DNA of 64,000 nucleotides from Maribellus luteus (GTDB lineage: Bacteria; Bacteroidota; Bacteroidia; Bacteroidales; Prolixibacteraceae), in the NCBI RefSeq assembly GCF_003576475.1, contig NZ_QWGR01000003.1:124001-188000 (forward strand). The letters are read 5' to 3'. Of this stretch, positions 53,893-63,146 are shown one piece after another; the first letter of the stretch is position 1, and each line of letters opens with the position of its first letter. A program made the position numbers and the translations under genes. The notes beneath the pieces are model-generated. The model was given only the letters and a program-made list of their open reading frames with translations. It searched no databases and was not told the DNA's origin.

Positions 53893-55098
53893 ATGAGTCA
53901 AAAAACCTTTCGCGAGCAACTGACCCCAAAGAACACGATACTGGGAGTTCAGTTCCTGTTTGTAGCCTTTGGCGCCACTGTTTTGGTACCTCTCCTGGTA
54001 GGTATCGATCCGGCTGTAGCGCTCTTTACCGCCGGCATTGGTACCATGATTTTTCATTTTATTACCAAAGGCCAGGTTCCTGTGTTTTTAGGAAGTAGTT
54101 TTGCCTTTATTGCCCCCATTATCGAAGCCACCAAACTTTACGGCTGGCCAGGAACATTATCCGGCATCATTGCTGTTGGGATTGTTTATGCCATTGTATC
54201 CAGCTTGGTGAAACTGCGCGGACTCCAATTTGTGGAGCGTCTGTTTCCCGCAGTTGTAGTAGGTCCTGTAATTATGATCATCGGGTTGTCGCTGGCATCT
54301 GCTGCGGTTGATATGGCAAAAACCGATTGGGCGCTGGCTATTATTTCTTTGGCAACCGCCATTACGGTGGTAATTTTTGGTAAAAAAATGATCAAGTTGA
54401 TTCCTATCTTCATCGGGATCACAGTGGGGTACATCGTAGCCATGATATGGGGGAAGGTTGATTACTCGGCTATTGCAGAAGCAGCCTGGTTTTCGTTGCC
54501 CGAATTTACAGCGCCAAAACTTAGCTGGCATGCTATTCTTTATATGATTCCGGTAGCCATTGCTCCTATTATTGAACACGTGGGCGATATGTACGCCATT
54601 GGAGGTGTTTGCGACAAGAATTTCATTGAAAAACCCGGTTTGCACCGCACCTTGCTGGGCGACGGTATTGCGACCGGTATTGCCGGATGTTTTGGTGGTG
54701 TTCCCAACACAACCTATTCGGAAGTAACCGGTGCTATTACGCTTACCAAAGTTACCAATCCGTTTATTTTGAGAATTGCAGCCATTACCGCCATCGTTTT
54801 TTCGTTGGTAGGAAAAGTGAGTGGTTTCCTGGAAACCATTCCGCAAGCCATCCTCGGCGGAATCATGTTGCTTTTATTCGGAATGATTGCTTCCATCGGT
54901 ATCAAAACACTGGTTGATTCAAAAACCAACATGGGTGAAACCCGTAACCAGGTAATTGTATCGGTAGTTCTTACTGTCGGAATCGGCGGTGCCATTATTT
55001 CCTATGGTCATTTCTCCCTCGCCGGAATCGGCTTGGCTGCCACAGTGGGAATTATTCTGAACCTGCTGTTGCCTAAAACCCAAACAGAAGACAAATAA
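53893..55098 (+). CDS. Uracil/xanthine permease (NCS2/UraA family)
   Basis: A 401-residue nucleobase:cation symporter with about 14 helices. The N-terminal QFLFVAFGATVLVPLLVGIDP, the loop VFLGSSFAFIAP, the family signature helix with IIEHVGDMYAIGG (substrate-binding Glu) and GVPNTTYSEVTG are all present and closest in pattern to uracil permeases. It imports a pyrimidine or purine base across the inner membrane. Monocistronic, terminators on both sides. Confidence 0.92.
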   Translation: MSQKTFREQLTPKNTILGVQFLFVAFGATVLVPLLVGIDPAVALFTAGIGTMIFHFITKGQVPVFLGSSFAFIAPIIEATKLYGWPGTLSGIIAVGIVYAIVSSLVKLRGLQFVERLFPAVVVGPVIMIIGLSLASAAVDMAKTDWALAIISLATAITVVIFGKKMIKLIPIFIGITVGYIVAMIWGKVDYSAIAEAAWFSLPEFTAPKLSWHAILYMIPVAIAPIIEHVGDMYAIGGVCDKNFIEKPGLHRTLLGDGIATGIAGCFGGVPNTTYSEVTGAITLTKVTNPFILRIAAITAIVFSLVGKVSGFLETIPQAILGGIMLLLFGMIASIGIKTLVDSKTNMGETRNQVIVSVVLTVGIGGAIISYGHFSLAGIGLAATVGIILNLLLPKTQTEDK

Positions 55099-55127
55099 TC
55101 TTTTTAGTTTTTTATCATAATTTCAGC

Positions 55128-55160
55128 AAAACCGCTTCTCAAAAAAGGAGCGGTTTTTTA
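55128..55160 (+). terminator. Intrinsic terminator after the permease gene
   Basis: 12-bp near-perfect stem AAAACCGCTTCT / AGGAGCGGTTTT and a T run. Confidence 0.8.
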
Positions 55161-55241
55161 TTTACCAACGTCTTCATATAACAAAAAATAGTAAATGCAC
55201 TGTTTTCAATGACTACTTTTACGGCTTGTCGATAAATATCC

Positions 55242-55249
55242 TATTTTTG
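55242..55249 (+). promoter_or_regulatory. Candidate -7 box for the TPR/LytTR locus
   Basis: TATTTTTG, an exact TAnnTTTG match, with TTG at 55226-55228 upstream. It lies 43 nt before the first gene of the long co-directional run. Confidence 0.5.
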
Positions 55250-55291
55250 AATTTATATTAACTAATCTGTCTACTAATAACATAAACCATA

Positions 55292-55816
55292 ATGAACAGA
55301 ATCCCTGTACGCTTTATAATCAACATAAGTTTATTTCCTTTTTTCTTCCCCTATGATATTGTTTCCGGACAAGACACACCAGCACTTTACGTTGAAGAAA
55401 GGTTAGGAAAAACGGGGGTAGATGACCGTCCAAAATTGAAAATACACTATGAATACGGCGAACATGGTGATGAAACGGAAAACTATCCGCAAGCAATTAT
55501 TCAGTTTAAGAATGCACTTAGAATAGCCCAATATCTGGACGACAACAAATTGATTGCCCAAACAGTCAACTATTTGGTCAATATGTTTGCAGTAACAGGT
55601 GATTTCAAAAACTCAAATGAAACCTACATCCTGAAACTGAAAAATGCTGAAAAAAATGGAGATACAGGTGAAATTGCAAAAAAAAGCATGAACCTAGCTC
55701 CCAATAATTACTTTACCGGCAATTACGATAAAGCGATTCTGTTTGGGTTGTTTACACTGAAGACCAAAGAAACCAATACATTACAAACAATCACCTCTAT
55801 CGATACAAACCTCTAA
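55292..55816 (+). CDS. Short secreted TPR-like protein, possibly truncated kinase remnant
   Basis: A 174-residue protein with a signal peptide (ISLFPFFFPYDIVSG) and two or three helical repeats resembling TPR units (NYPQAIIQFKNALRIAQYLDDN; VNYLVNMFAVTGDFKNSNETYI; NYFTGNYDKAILFGLFTLK). It stops where the following kinase gene continues with further repeats, a membrane helix and a kinase domain, so it may be what is left of a duplicated sensor. It could instead be an intact periplasmic accessory protein. It lies 14 nt before the TPR-kinase gene. Confidence 0.55.
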   Translation: MNRIPVRFIINISLFPFFFPYDIVSGQDTPALYVEERLGKTGVDDRPKLKIHYEYGEHGDETENYPQAIIQFKNALRIAQYLDDNKLIAQTVNYLVNMFAVTGDFKNSNETYILKLKNAEKNGDTGEIAKKSMNLAPNNYFTGNYDKAILFGLFTLKTKETNTLQTITSIDTNL

Positions 55817-55830
55817 TTCCCGTTAGCTGA

Positions 55831-57750
55831 ATGAAACATGAATTACACCTCCTAAAATATGTACTTTTTCTCTTTCTACTTTTTGAGTTAGAAACCAAAG
55901 CCGATAATCTTTCAGAGAAACGATTGGCAGACAGCCTGCGTGCAATTGTCAATGCACAAACAATACCCGACAGTTTAGAGTCAACTTTCGAACAAATCAG
56001 AAAACAAAGAAAAAAACTGGGAGAAGATTATATTCCGCTATTAAAACAGTATGCCGAAAGGGCCCAAAGTACAGGTTATGCAAAAGGAGAAATGAAAGCC
56101 TACGATTTTATTGGTCTTCAGTACCGTTACAATGAAAACTACAAAGAAGCATACGAATATCATAATAAATCACTGGCAATTGCCATCCAGGAAAAAGACA
56201 GCACCCAAATGTTTTACAATTACAATAATTTGGGGCAGGTTTTCCGAAAACAGGACGTTACGGACCTGGCAATTGATTATTTCCATAAAGCATTGGCAAT
56301 TTCAGATGCTATCGGGAATTTAAAGTCTTCATCATACTCCATGAATGCACTGGGAACTACGCTTATTCTTCAAAAAGACTATGAACGGGCCTTAAGCTAC
56401 TTTCAACAATCATCTGATATAGCCAGGCAACGAAACGACATGCGTACCCTGGCTTATAACTACGGATCAATTGGCGAGATATTTCTCATAAAAGAACAAA
56501 ACGATTCGGCGATGCACTATTTCCAAACATCGCGCGATCTACTTGCGGAAACGGGCTCTGATGAAGGAATGGGGGTTGCCGAACACCTGATTGGCAGGGC
56601 TTATCTGGCAAACGGAGAATACGACAAAGCCAAAGAAAGATTCGAACAGGCATTAATTTTCCATCAGAAAAGCGATGACCTGCGTTACCAAAGCTACTGC
56701 AATTGCTACCTAAGTGAGATTGCCATTGCCCAAAAAGATTACCCAACCGCGTTGCACCACCTCGATTTAGCGATATCCCAGGCTCAAAAAGTCAGCTCGC
56801 TAAAAAATCTGATGACTGCTTATTCCAATTATGCCGAAATCCATAAAAAACAAAATCGATGGGAAGAAGCATATGCTGCCATGCACAAGAGTCACACGTA
56901 CAAAGACAGCATTATAAATGAGGCCAATAATAAAACAATCCAGGCTCTGGAAATTCGTTTCGAAACCCAAAAAAAAGAACAACACATTGAGCTGCTCACC
57001 ACCGAAAACGAACTAAAAAACCAGCGGCTCCGTGCAGGAATTGTTTTACTGGCTGTTTTACTGCTTATTATTGTTATGATTTTATACATCCTGCAAATTC
57101 GCAGGAAACAAGCCTTGCTGGTACAAAACGACCTGCAACAAAAAGTACTTCGTTCGCAAATGAACCCGCATTTCATTTTCAATGTACTGGGCTCCATTCA
57201 GAATTATATAATGGGAAACGATACGAAGAAAGCTGCCAGTTATCTCGCTCAGTTTGCTTCCTTAACCCGCTCAACCCTTGAATATTCTGCCAGCGAATCC
57301 ATTGCGCTGCGCGATGAAATAAAAATGCTGAGCAACTACATGGAACTCGAGAAGATGCGCAAACCCGGAAAATTCGATTTCGAAATAATTACCGACGACA
57401 AACAGGAAGCCGATTTTATTCAAATTCCGCCCATGGTTATCCAACCTTTTATTGAAAACGCCATCAAACACGGGTTCAACAACATTGACTACCAGGGAAA
57501 ATTAACAGTAAAGATTACCGATAAAAACCAATGGATTGAATTCATTATTGAAGATAACGGGAAAGGAATGACCACAAACTCAGCATTAGGTCACCGCTCT
57601 ATGGCCATGCAAATTTTTGAAAAACGTAGAAAGTTAATTCAGCAAAAACACAAAAAAGAGTTTACTTTTGAACTGATAAACCTACAAGATTCAAACCCCT
57701 CTGTAACGGGAGTGAGAATTGTTATAAACATTCCGGTTTTAGATGTATGA
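55831..57750 (+). CDS. TPR-containing sensor histidine kinase (LytS-type)
   Basis: A 639-residue inner membrane kinase. Signal/anchor at the N terminus, about six TPR repeats in the periplasm (90-360, e.g. NNLGQVFRKQDVTDLAIDYFHKAL region), a coiled coil, one membrane helix (about 402-422) and a His_kinase domain with His447 in QMNPHFIFNVLGSIQNYI. A HATPase domain ends the protein (VIQPFIENAIKHG, IEDNGKGM). This layout is characteristic of Bacteroidota LytTR systems. It overlaps the response regulator gene by four bases and must be its partner. The ligand is unknown; TPR domains suggest a protein or peptide. Confidence 0.93.
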   Translation: MKHELHLLKYVLFLFLLFELETKADNLSEKRLADSLRAIVNAQTIPDSLESTFEQIRKQRKKLGEDYIPLLKQYAERAQSTGYAKGEMKAYDFIGLQYRYNENYKEAYEYHNKSLAIAIQEKDSTQMFYNYNNLGQVFRKQDVTDLAIDYFHKALAISDAIGNLKSSSYSMNALGTTLILQKDYERALSYFQQSSDIARQRNDMRTLAYNYGSIGEIFLIKEQNDSAMHYFQTSRDLLAETGSDEGMGVAEHLIGRAYLANGEYDKAKERFEQALIFHQKSDDLRYQSYCNCYLSEIAIAQKDYPTALHHLDLAISQAQKVSSLKNLMTAYSNYAEIHKKQNRWEEAYAAMHKSHTYKDSIINEANNKTIQALEIRFETQKKEQHIELLTTENELKNQRLRAGIVLLAVLLLIIVMILYILQIRRKQALLVQNDLQQKVLRSQMNPHFIFNVLGSIQNYIMGNDTKKAASYLAQFASLTRSTLEYSASESIALRDEIKMLSNYMELEKMRKPGKFDFEIITDDKQEADFIQIPPMVIQPFIENAIKHGFNNIDYQGKLTVKITDKNQWIEFIIEDNGKGMTTNSALGHRSMAMQIFEKRRKLIQQKHKKEFTFELINLQDSNPSVTGVRIVINIPVLDV

Positions 57751-58496
57751 TTAAAGCAGTTGTGATAGACGACGAACCGGCCATGCAGGAAGTTAACAGC
57801 CGGTTATTAAAAGAATATTTTCCAGGAGTAAAGCTGGCAGGAATTGGCAATTCGGTCGGAAGTGGCGTTGAACTGATAAAAAAGGAGAAGCCACACCTTG
57901 TTTTGCTCGATGTGGAACTGAACGAAGGTACCGGCTTCCAGATTCTTCAGCAATTAAAGCCTTATTCGTTTAAAGTAGTATTTATTACAGGCTACGATAC
58001 TTATGCTCTGAAAGCCATTAAATTCAGTGCGCTCGACTACATTCTTAAGCCGGTAAACGAAATAGAATTTCAGCAGGCAATACAACATGCCATCGACGAA
58101 ATTAACGAAAGTGAAAATCAGCAGCTTCAAACCGGTGTTCTGTTCGAAAGCCTGCAAAATGAAAACCAAGGAAAAAAACTGGTGCTGAAAACCATGGATT
58201 CGCTGCATATTGTTGATGCCAGCGACATATTGTTTTGCCGCAGCGACAACAGCTACACGACTTTCCATCTTGCCGACAACGAAAAGATAATGGTATCGAG
58301 AAGCATCCGCGAATACGAAGAACTGCTTTCGGGACATGGTTTTTTCCGTCCGCACCAATCTTTTCTGGTTAACCTGAACCATGTAAAAAAGATTGACAAA
58401 TCGGACGGCGGGTTTATTATTATGAAAAACAAAAAAGAAATCCCGGTATCCATCCGCCAGAAAAAAAGACTGATTCAGATGCTCGAGAATCTCTAA
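57747..58496 (+). CDS. LytTR-family response regulator
   Basis: A 249-residue response regulator with a receiver domain (Asp55 in LVLLDVELNEG, Lys near 103 in YILKPVNEIEF) and a LytTR DNA-binding domain (about 145-248; DILFCRSDNSYTTFHL, FFRPHQSFLVNLNHVKKI). Phosphorylated by the TPR kinase, it would bind paired direct repeats upstream of targets. Coupled to the kinase by a four-base overlap. Its output domain is closely similar to the orphan LytTR protein encoded at 58606. Confidence 0.94.
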   Translation: MIKAVVIDDEPAMQEVNSRLLKEYFPGVKLAGIGNSVGSGVELIKKEKPHLVLLDVELNEGTGFQILQQLKPYSFKVVFITGYDTYALKAIKFSALDYILKPVNEIEFQQAIQHAIDEINESENQQLQTGVLFESLQNENQGKKLVLKTMDSLHIVDASDILFCRSDNSYTTFHLADNEKIMVSRSIREYEELLSGHGFFRPHQSFLVNLNHVKKIDKSDGGFIIMKNKKEIPVSIRQKKRLIQMLENL

Positions 58497-58605
58497 TAAT
58501 TAGAAAACCTGAAAAACCCGAACGCTTTCAAAGTATTGCTGCCCGAATTCAAAACCTTGCTAAAACCAATAGTTCTCGCCTCATAGCTTTACAGAAAAAG
58601 CTTCG

Positions 58606-59022
58606 ATGCAACGTATTGTGCTACACACTTCCGATTCTATTCACCTCATTCCCAATTCTGATATACTTTATTGCAAAAGCAATAACAGCTACACTACTTT
58701 CTTTTTTATAAACCGTCCACCGGTAGTTGTTTCCAGGAATATTAAAGAATACGAGCGGCAACTTCTGCATCATAATTTTTTCAGGCCTCATCAATCGTTT
58801 CTGGTGAACCTCGAACACCTGGTAAAAATCGACAAAACGCACGGTTTTTCGCTCGTAATGAAAGACAATACACTTATTCCCACTTCCATGCGGAAGAAAA
58901 AGGAATTGATGCAAATTCTGAACAGACAATTACAAATTCAAAGTGAAACAGAACACTTTCAAATTAAACCCGGGCACTGCTCCAAAACCCTTCTACCTTC
59001 ACAACAAAATCAAAAACAATGA
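58606..59022 (+). CDS. Orphan LytTR DNA-binding protein without receiver
   Basis: A 138-residue protein consisting of a LytTR domain (about 1-105) and a polar tail. SIHLIPNSDILYCKSNNSYTTFF and FFRPHQSFLVNLEHLVKI align almost position for position with the output domain of the upstream regulator at 57747, indicating a partial duplication that kept only the DNA-binding half. Without a receiver it could compete for the same operator or be constitutive. Its stop overlaps the start of the OmpA-like gene (ATGA), which ties its expression to that gene. Confidence 0.85.
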   Translation: MQRIVLHTSDSIHLIPNSDILYCKSNNSYTTFFFINRPPVVVSRNIKEYERQLLHHNFFRPHQSFLVNLEHLVKIDKTHGFSLVMKDNTLIPTSMRKKKELMQILNRQLQIQSETEHFQIKPGHCSKTLLPSQQNQKQ

Positions 59023-60290
59023 AAACCAGAATCCTCCTCCTTATTTCAGTATCACTGCTTTTCGCGATGATTTCCCCGGCGCAGGTAAAAGTAGATGTAA
59101 AAAAGAAAGTTAACCGGGAAACAAATCAGCGGGCCAACTCGAACACCGATAAAGCTATCGACAAAGGATTCGATAAACTGGAAGAAGGAATTGGAAGCCT
59201 TTTCGGGAAAAAAAAGAAAAAGGGGGAAGAACAGAACAAGCCGAACGAAGCAGAGGAAAGCCAGCAACAACAGGAGAACCAGCAGCAGCTTTCCGGTACC
59301 GGCACCAACGGGCAGCCAACCCCTAAGATGAACATACAATGGAGCCGATTCGATTTTGTTCCGGGCGATGAAGTAATTTTTGAAGACGGCCCCTCAAACG
59401 GTGAAGAAAACGGCGAGTTTCCCAGCCGTTGGGATTTAGTTGAGGGCAATTGTGAAATTATTAATGTAAATGGCGAAAATGTTATTGCTTTTCCAAAGGG
59501 CGGCGAAATTATTCCCTACTTAAAAAACAGCAAAGACGATTACTTGCCGGAAGTATTTACAGTTGAATTAGACGCTTGGTTTTGGAAAGATGAGAATCAG
59601 CGAGACCTTTATATATACTTTTTCGACAAAAAAAATCAAGAATCAAATGGCAATTATAAACCAGTAGAAATAAACAGTTACTCAGCCGAATATGACAATA
59701 GCTATCAGGTACTTCCAAAAGAAAACCCCAATGGTATGTGGAGGCATATATCAATAGCATATACCAGAAGTAAGTTAAAAGTTTACCTGGATGAAACACG
59801 TTTGATAAACATTCCTCGTATGGAAGGAAATCCGACCGGGCTTACTTTTCACTTAACAGGATATTCAAGCGATAAACCAGAACAACTACAATACATTAAA
59901 AACGTGCGCATAGCCAAAGGCGGTGTAAAATATTACGACCGGGTTATGCAGGACGGCAAAATCGTTTGTAACGGGATAAAATTCGACGTAAACAAAGCCA
60001 CATTGAAACCCGAAAGCATAGGACCGATCAATAATATTTTTGAATTGATGCAAAAACAGCCTGAGCTGAAATTCAGTGTGGAAGGACACACCGACAGCGA
60101 CGGCGATGATGCCCAAAACCAAACCCTCTCTGAAGCCCGGGCCAAAACAGTAATGGAACAGCTTGTTAAAATGGGAATTGCAGCCGACAGGCTCAACAGC
60201 AAAGGCTGGGGTGAAAGCAAACCCATAGGAGGGAACGACACTCCTGAAGGGAAAGCCAACAACAGAAGAGTTGAATTTGTGAAGTTCTAA
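59019..60290 (+). CDS. OmpA-domain envelope protein
   Basis: A 423-residue exported protein. A signal peptide (ISPAQ) leads into a Lys-rich, Asn/Gln-rich linker (residues 20-95, including a run of Lys and QQQQ), then a beta-sandwich region (about 110-310; FDFVPGDEVIFEDGP, FPSRWDLV, and a LamG-like middle). The C-terminal OmpA/MotB peptidoglycan-binding domain covers about 320-423 (VNKATLKPES, VEGHTDSDGDDAQNQTLSEARA, NRRVEF). It should tether the outer membrane or a surface complex to peptidoglycan. It begins inside the orphan LytTR gene. Confidence 0.9.
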   Translation: MKTRILLLISVSLLFAMISPAQVKVDVKKKVNRETNQRANSNTDKAIDKGFDKLEEGIGSLFGKKKKKGEEQNKPNEAEESQQQQENQQQLSGTGTNGQPTPKMNIQWSRFDFVPGDEVIFEDGPSNGEENGEFPSRWDLVEGNCEIINVNGENVIAFPKGGEIIPYLKNSKDDYLPEVFTVELDAWFWKDENQRDLYIYFFDKKNQESNGNYKPVEINSYSAEYDNSYQVLPKENPNGMWRHISIAYTRSKLKVYLDETRLINIPRMEGNPTGLTFHLTGYSSDKPEQLQYIKNVRIAKGGVKYYDRVMQDGKIVCNGIKFDVNKATLKPESIGPINNIFELMQKQPELKFSVEGHTDSDGDDAQNQTLSEARAKTVMEQLVKMGIAADRLNSKGWGESKPIGGNDTPEGKANNRRVEFVKF

Positions 60291-60327
60291 GAAAAAACTA
60301 TCTGAAAATTTCAATAACACTAAAATT

Positions 60328-60675
60328 ATGAATTGGTATTTAAAAGTATTAAAACAGTATGCCGACTTTAATGGTCGTGCCAGAAGACAAGAGTATTGGA
60401 TGTTTGTTCTTTTCAACATCATTTTTTCGATAGCTGCAGGAGCGCTGGATGCGGCCCTCGGAACATGGGGTGCAATAGGCGGGCTTTATGGTTTGGCCAT
60501 GTTAATTCCAGGTCTGGCTGTCGGCGTCAGGCGTTTACACGACACCGGCAAAAGCGGCTGGATGTTGTTAATTGCCTTTATTCCTGTAATAGGCCTTATC
60601 TGGCTTTTGGTATTGCTTGCTACCGACAGTACATCAGGAAGTAACCCATACGGACCTAATCCGAAAAATCAATAA
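60328..60675 (+). CDS. DUF805 membrane protein
   Basis: A 115-residue inner membrane protein with the DUF805 layout: N-terminal WYLKVLKQYADFNGRARRQEYW, then three or four hydrophobic helices, with GVRRLHDTGKSGWMLL between them. Family function is unknown. It lies 37 nt after the OmpA-like gene and 9 nt before the DUF3592 gene. Confidence 0.9.
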   Translation: MNWYLKVLKQYADFNGRARRQEYWMFVLFNIIFSIAAGALDAALGTWGAIGGLYGLAMLIPGLAVGVRRLHDTGKSGWMLLIAFIPVIGLIWLLVLLATDSTSGSNPYGPNPKNQ

Positions 60676-60684
60676 TCCTCAGGT

Positions 60685-61185
60685 ATGCGAAGAAAACAAT
60701 CACCCATTGGGACACTAGTCTTTGCCACGGTATTTTTTGCCAGCGGTTTTATGGGCTGGCTGTACTTTACCAAACCCATGCTAGAAGAAGCCAGGGCTAC
60801 GGAAAAATGGCCAACAGTACAGGGAGTAATCACTGCTTCGGAGTTAGGGAAAAGCACCAACAGTGAAGGCACCGACATGTATTCGGCCAATGTATATTAC
60901 GACTATACCGTAAATGATCGCCAATACAGCAGCTCGGGCATTACTATGGCCGATGGCTCAAGCAGTATGAAAAACAGCGAAGTAAACAAACTTAAAAAAT
61001 ATGCAGAAGGAACAAGCGTAACGGTGTATTACGACCCTGAATTCCCGGAAAGCACAGTGCTCGAACCCGGCGCAGGTTTCTGGCTCGGATTATTATTAAG
61101 GCTCCCCCTCTTGTTTTGTGCCGTTTCGATTCTGATGGTACTCAGGTTTCTGGGGCAAATCAAACGACTCTTGTTTGGCAGATAG
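60685..61185 (+). CDS. DUF3592-like membrane protein
   Basis: A 166-residue protein with one membrane helix at each end (about 10-27 and 134-152) and an intervening soluble domain with VNVYYDYTVNDRQYSSSGI-like strands, EVNKLKKYAEGTSVTVYYDP and a PEFPESTVLEPG turn, matching DUF3592. Function unknown. Part of the co-directional envelope gene run. Confidence 0.82.
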   Translation: MRRKQSPIGTLVFATVFFASGFMGWLYFTKPMLEEARATEKWPTVQGVITASELGKSTNSEGTDMYSANVYYDYTVNDRQYSSSGITMADGSSSMKNSEVNKLKKYAEGTSVTVYYDPEFPESTVLEPGAGFWLGLLLRLPLLFCAVSILMVLRFLGQIKRLLFGR

Positions 61186-61306
61186 ATTAAACCTCTCCCG
61201 TTTGTCAACACACTCTGAAAATAAGGTCAGAGAATAAGCAATAAAAACAGGAATGCAATCAGCCTACCAGCTAAAAACACTTTTGAAAACGAACAAATTA
61301 AATCAG

Positions 61307-62077
61307 ATGAAATCACACGAAGTAGATTACAAAATCGGTGGCCACGATATCCAGTATGTAGAAATTGAATTAGATCCGAACGAAACAGTAATAGCCGAAG
61401 CCGGAGCCATGCTATACATGAAAGAAGGCATCGATTTCCAAGCCAAAATGGGCGATGGATCGGAACCGGATAAAGGCTTGTTCGGCAAACTTCTTTCGGC
61501 AGCATCGCGAAAAATAGCGGGCGAATCCATTTTTATTACGCATTTTACACACCGTGGTACAGGGAAAAGTCATGTGGCATTTGCTGCTCCTTACCCGGGA
61601 ACTATTGTTCCGCTCGAATTACAGAAGCTGGGCGGCTCGGTTATCGTTCAGCGCGACGCTTTTTTATGCGCTGCACTCGGAACCAAAATAAGCATGCATT
61701 TTAACCGGAAACTGGGGGCCGGATTCTTTGGTGGCGAAGGATTTATTCTTCAAAAGCTTCAGGGCGACGGACGCGCATTCATCCATGCAGGTGGCACCCT
61801 TATCCGGCACGAGCTTAACAACGAAACCATCCGCGTTGATACAGGCTGTGTAGTCGGCTTCCAGGAAGGAATTGATTTCAGTATAACACAGGCCGGAAAC
61901 CTTAAATCAATGCTTTTGGGCGGCGAAGGCTTATTCCTGGCAACACTAAGCGGCACCGGCACAGTATGGCTGCAATCCATGCCCATCAACAAACTCATCG
62001 ACCAGCTCTCCCCCGGAAGTTCAAACCGTAACAAAGAAGGTGATGCAGGCATATTACGGAATCTGTTAGAATCATAA
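61307..62077 (+). CDS. AIM24/TIGR00266-family protein
   Basis: A 256-residue cytosolic or membrane-associated protein of the AIM24 (DUF124) family, folding as a double-stranded beta-helix. Marks: [81 protein letters not shown] and [14 protein letters not shown] 61307 ([12 protein letters not shown]) is the family-like start; a frame from 61253 adds 18 extra residues. Bacterial members have no firm function. It fits a membrane-related role in this envelope gene run. Confidence 0.88.
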   Translation: MKSHEVDYKIGGHDIQYVEIELDPNETVIAEAGAMLYMKEGIDFQAKMGDGSEPDKGLFGKLLSAASRKIAGESIFITHFTHRGTGKSHVAFAAPYPGTIVPLELQKLGGSVIVQRDAFLCAALGTKISMHFNRKLGAGFFGGEGFILQKLQGDGRAFIHAGGTLIRHELNNETIRVDTGCVVGFQEGIDFSITQAGNLKSMLLGGEGLFLATLSGTGTVWLQSMPINKLIDQLSPGSSNRNKEGDAGILRNLLES

Positions 62078-62117
62078 AATCAGTCACTTCCAAATTATAA
62101 ACTTTAAAATTACAATT

Positions 62118-62612
62118 ATGAAAAATTTAATCACACTACTTTTTGCTTTCGTTCTTTTCTTAACTGCCAATCAGGCAAAGGCTCAGATTAGCGTAGGCCC
62201 GGGTCTGGGTTTTGCTACCGACATCAGCTCGTTGGGCATTAGCGCCAATGCTGGTTATCAGATCAATGAAAAGTGGGCTGCCACAGGAGCGTTTACCTAT
62301 TTTCTGGAGAAAGACTACGTAAAATGGTCGGCACTCGACTTTAATGCCAACTACAGCATTACCCAAATTGAAAATGTTGGCGCATTGTACGGCATCGGCG
62401 GACTTAATATTACCATGGTAAAAATTGATATCCCTGAATTGGGAGAATGGCTGGGCGGTGGTTCTGCATCATCATCCGATGTTGGTTTAAACCTCGGAGC
62501 CGGCCTTAACATCGGCTTATCAGAAAAAATGACACTCGCCCCTGAACTCTGCTATACCATCAGCAGTGGAGGCTACCTGCGGGCCGGTGTAAAACTGATG
62601 TTTAGCTTATAA
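62118..62612 (+). CDS. Small outer membrane beta-barrel protein
   Basis: A 164-residue exported protein (signal ending KAQ) with alternating beta-strands, e.g. ISVGPGLGFATDISSLGIS, WAATGAFTYFLEKDYVKWSA, NVGALYGIGGLNI, VGLNLGAGLNIGL, and a C-terminal Leu/Phe-ending strand GVKLMFSL. This is typical of eight-stranded OmpX/porin-like barrels of Bacteroidota. No substrate can be named. Followed by a strong terminator. Confidence 0.85.
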   Translation: MKNLITLLFAFVLFLTANQAKAQISVGPGLGFATDISSLGISANAGYQINEKWAATGAFTYFLEKDYVKWSALDFNANYSITQIENVGALYGIGGLNITMVKIDIPELGEWLGGGSASSSDVGLNLGAGLNIGLSEKMTLAPELCYTISSGGYLRAGVKLMFSL

Positions 62613-62614
62613 AA

Positions 62615-62647
62615 ACAAAGAGGAAGGGTATTACCCTTCCTCTTTGT
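62615..62647 (+). terminator. Strong stem-loop after the beta-barrel gene
   Basis: 16-bp arms ACAAAGAGGAAGGGTA and complement around a single base; no long T run follows on the plus strand, so it may attenuate instead of fully terminating. Confidence 0.65.
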
Positions 62648-62673
62648 AAACCTCACTTTTAAGCCAATTAGCT

Positions 62674-63138
62674 ATGAAGAATTATCGATTCGCAGTTATC
62701 AGCATCACTATCATTTTTCTGATATCGTCGTGCGCCAACTCCCCGTCTTCCAATCCGCTCCCCCCTCTCAAGATTGACATCCCCGCTGAATTACAGGGAA
62801 ACGACGACATTGAGAAATTTATAAAAGCCTCGGAAGAAGCCATCAATTTGTTCAGCGACACGGCTGAAGAACTGGCAGAAGATTGTAAAGACTTTGCCGG
62901 GAAAAAAGAGGAAGACCTCAACATGCTCGACAAAGTTAAAATGGTTGCAGCGCTCGGAAAGTTTACTTCCAACTTTGCACAATTTGCGGGAAAATACAAT
63001 GAAATGGAAGATCAAACCAAAGTACTGGAAGAAGGGCTGAACGAAGAACAGGCAGCCGCACTCGCCACGGTAATGCAAACGTTCAAACTACGCATGGAAC
63101 AACTGGAAGAGAAATACAAAGACATCAACAATCAATAA
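62674..63138 (+). CDS. Small helical lipoprotein
   Basis: A 154-residue lipoprotein: the signal MKNYRFAVISITIIFLISSC ends in a lipobox, followed by a Pro/Ser linker and an all-helical charged domain (about 45-150) with heptad-like stretches (EKFIKASEEAINLFSDTAEE; NEEQAAALATVMQTFKLRME). No known family. It lies 9 nt before the last gene and is probably cotranscribed. Confidence 0.75.
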   Translation: MKNYRFAVISITIIFLISSCANSPSSNPLPPLKIDIPAELQGNDDIEKFIKASEEAINLFSDTAEELAEDCKDFAGKKEEDLNMLDKVKMVAALGKFTSNFAQFAGKYNEMEDQTKVLEEGLNEEQAAALATVMQTFKLRMEQLEEKYKDINNQ

Positions 63139-63146
63139 TAAAACCG

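Noticed and set aside
54157-54846. 229-codon minus-strand frame opposite the nucleobase permease gene
   Set aside because: Asn/Gly/Arg-rich shadow of a membrane protein gene; no domain.
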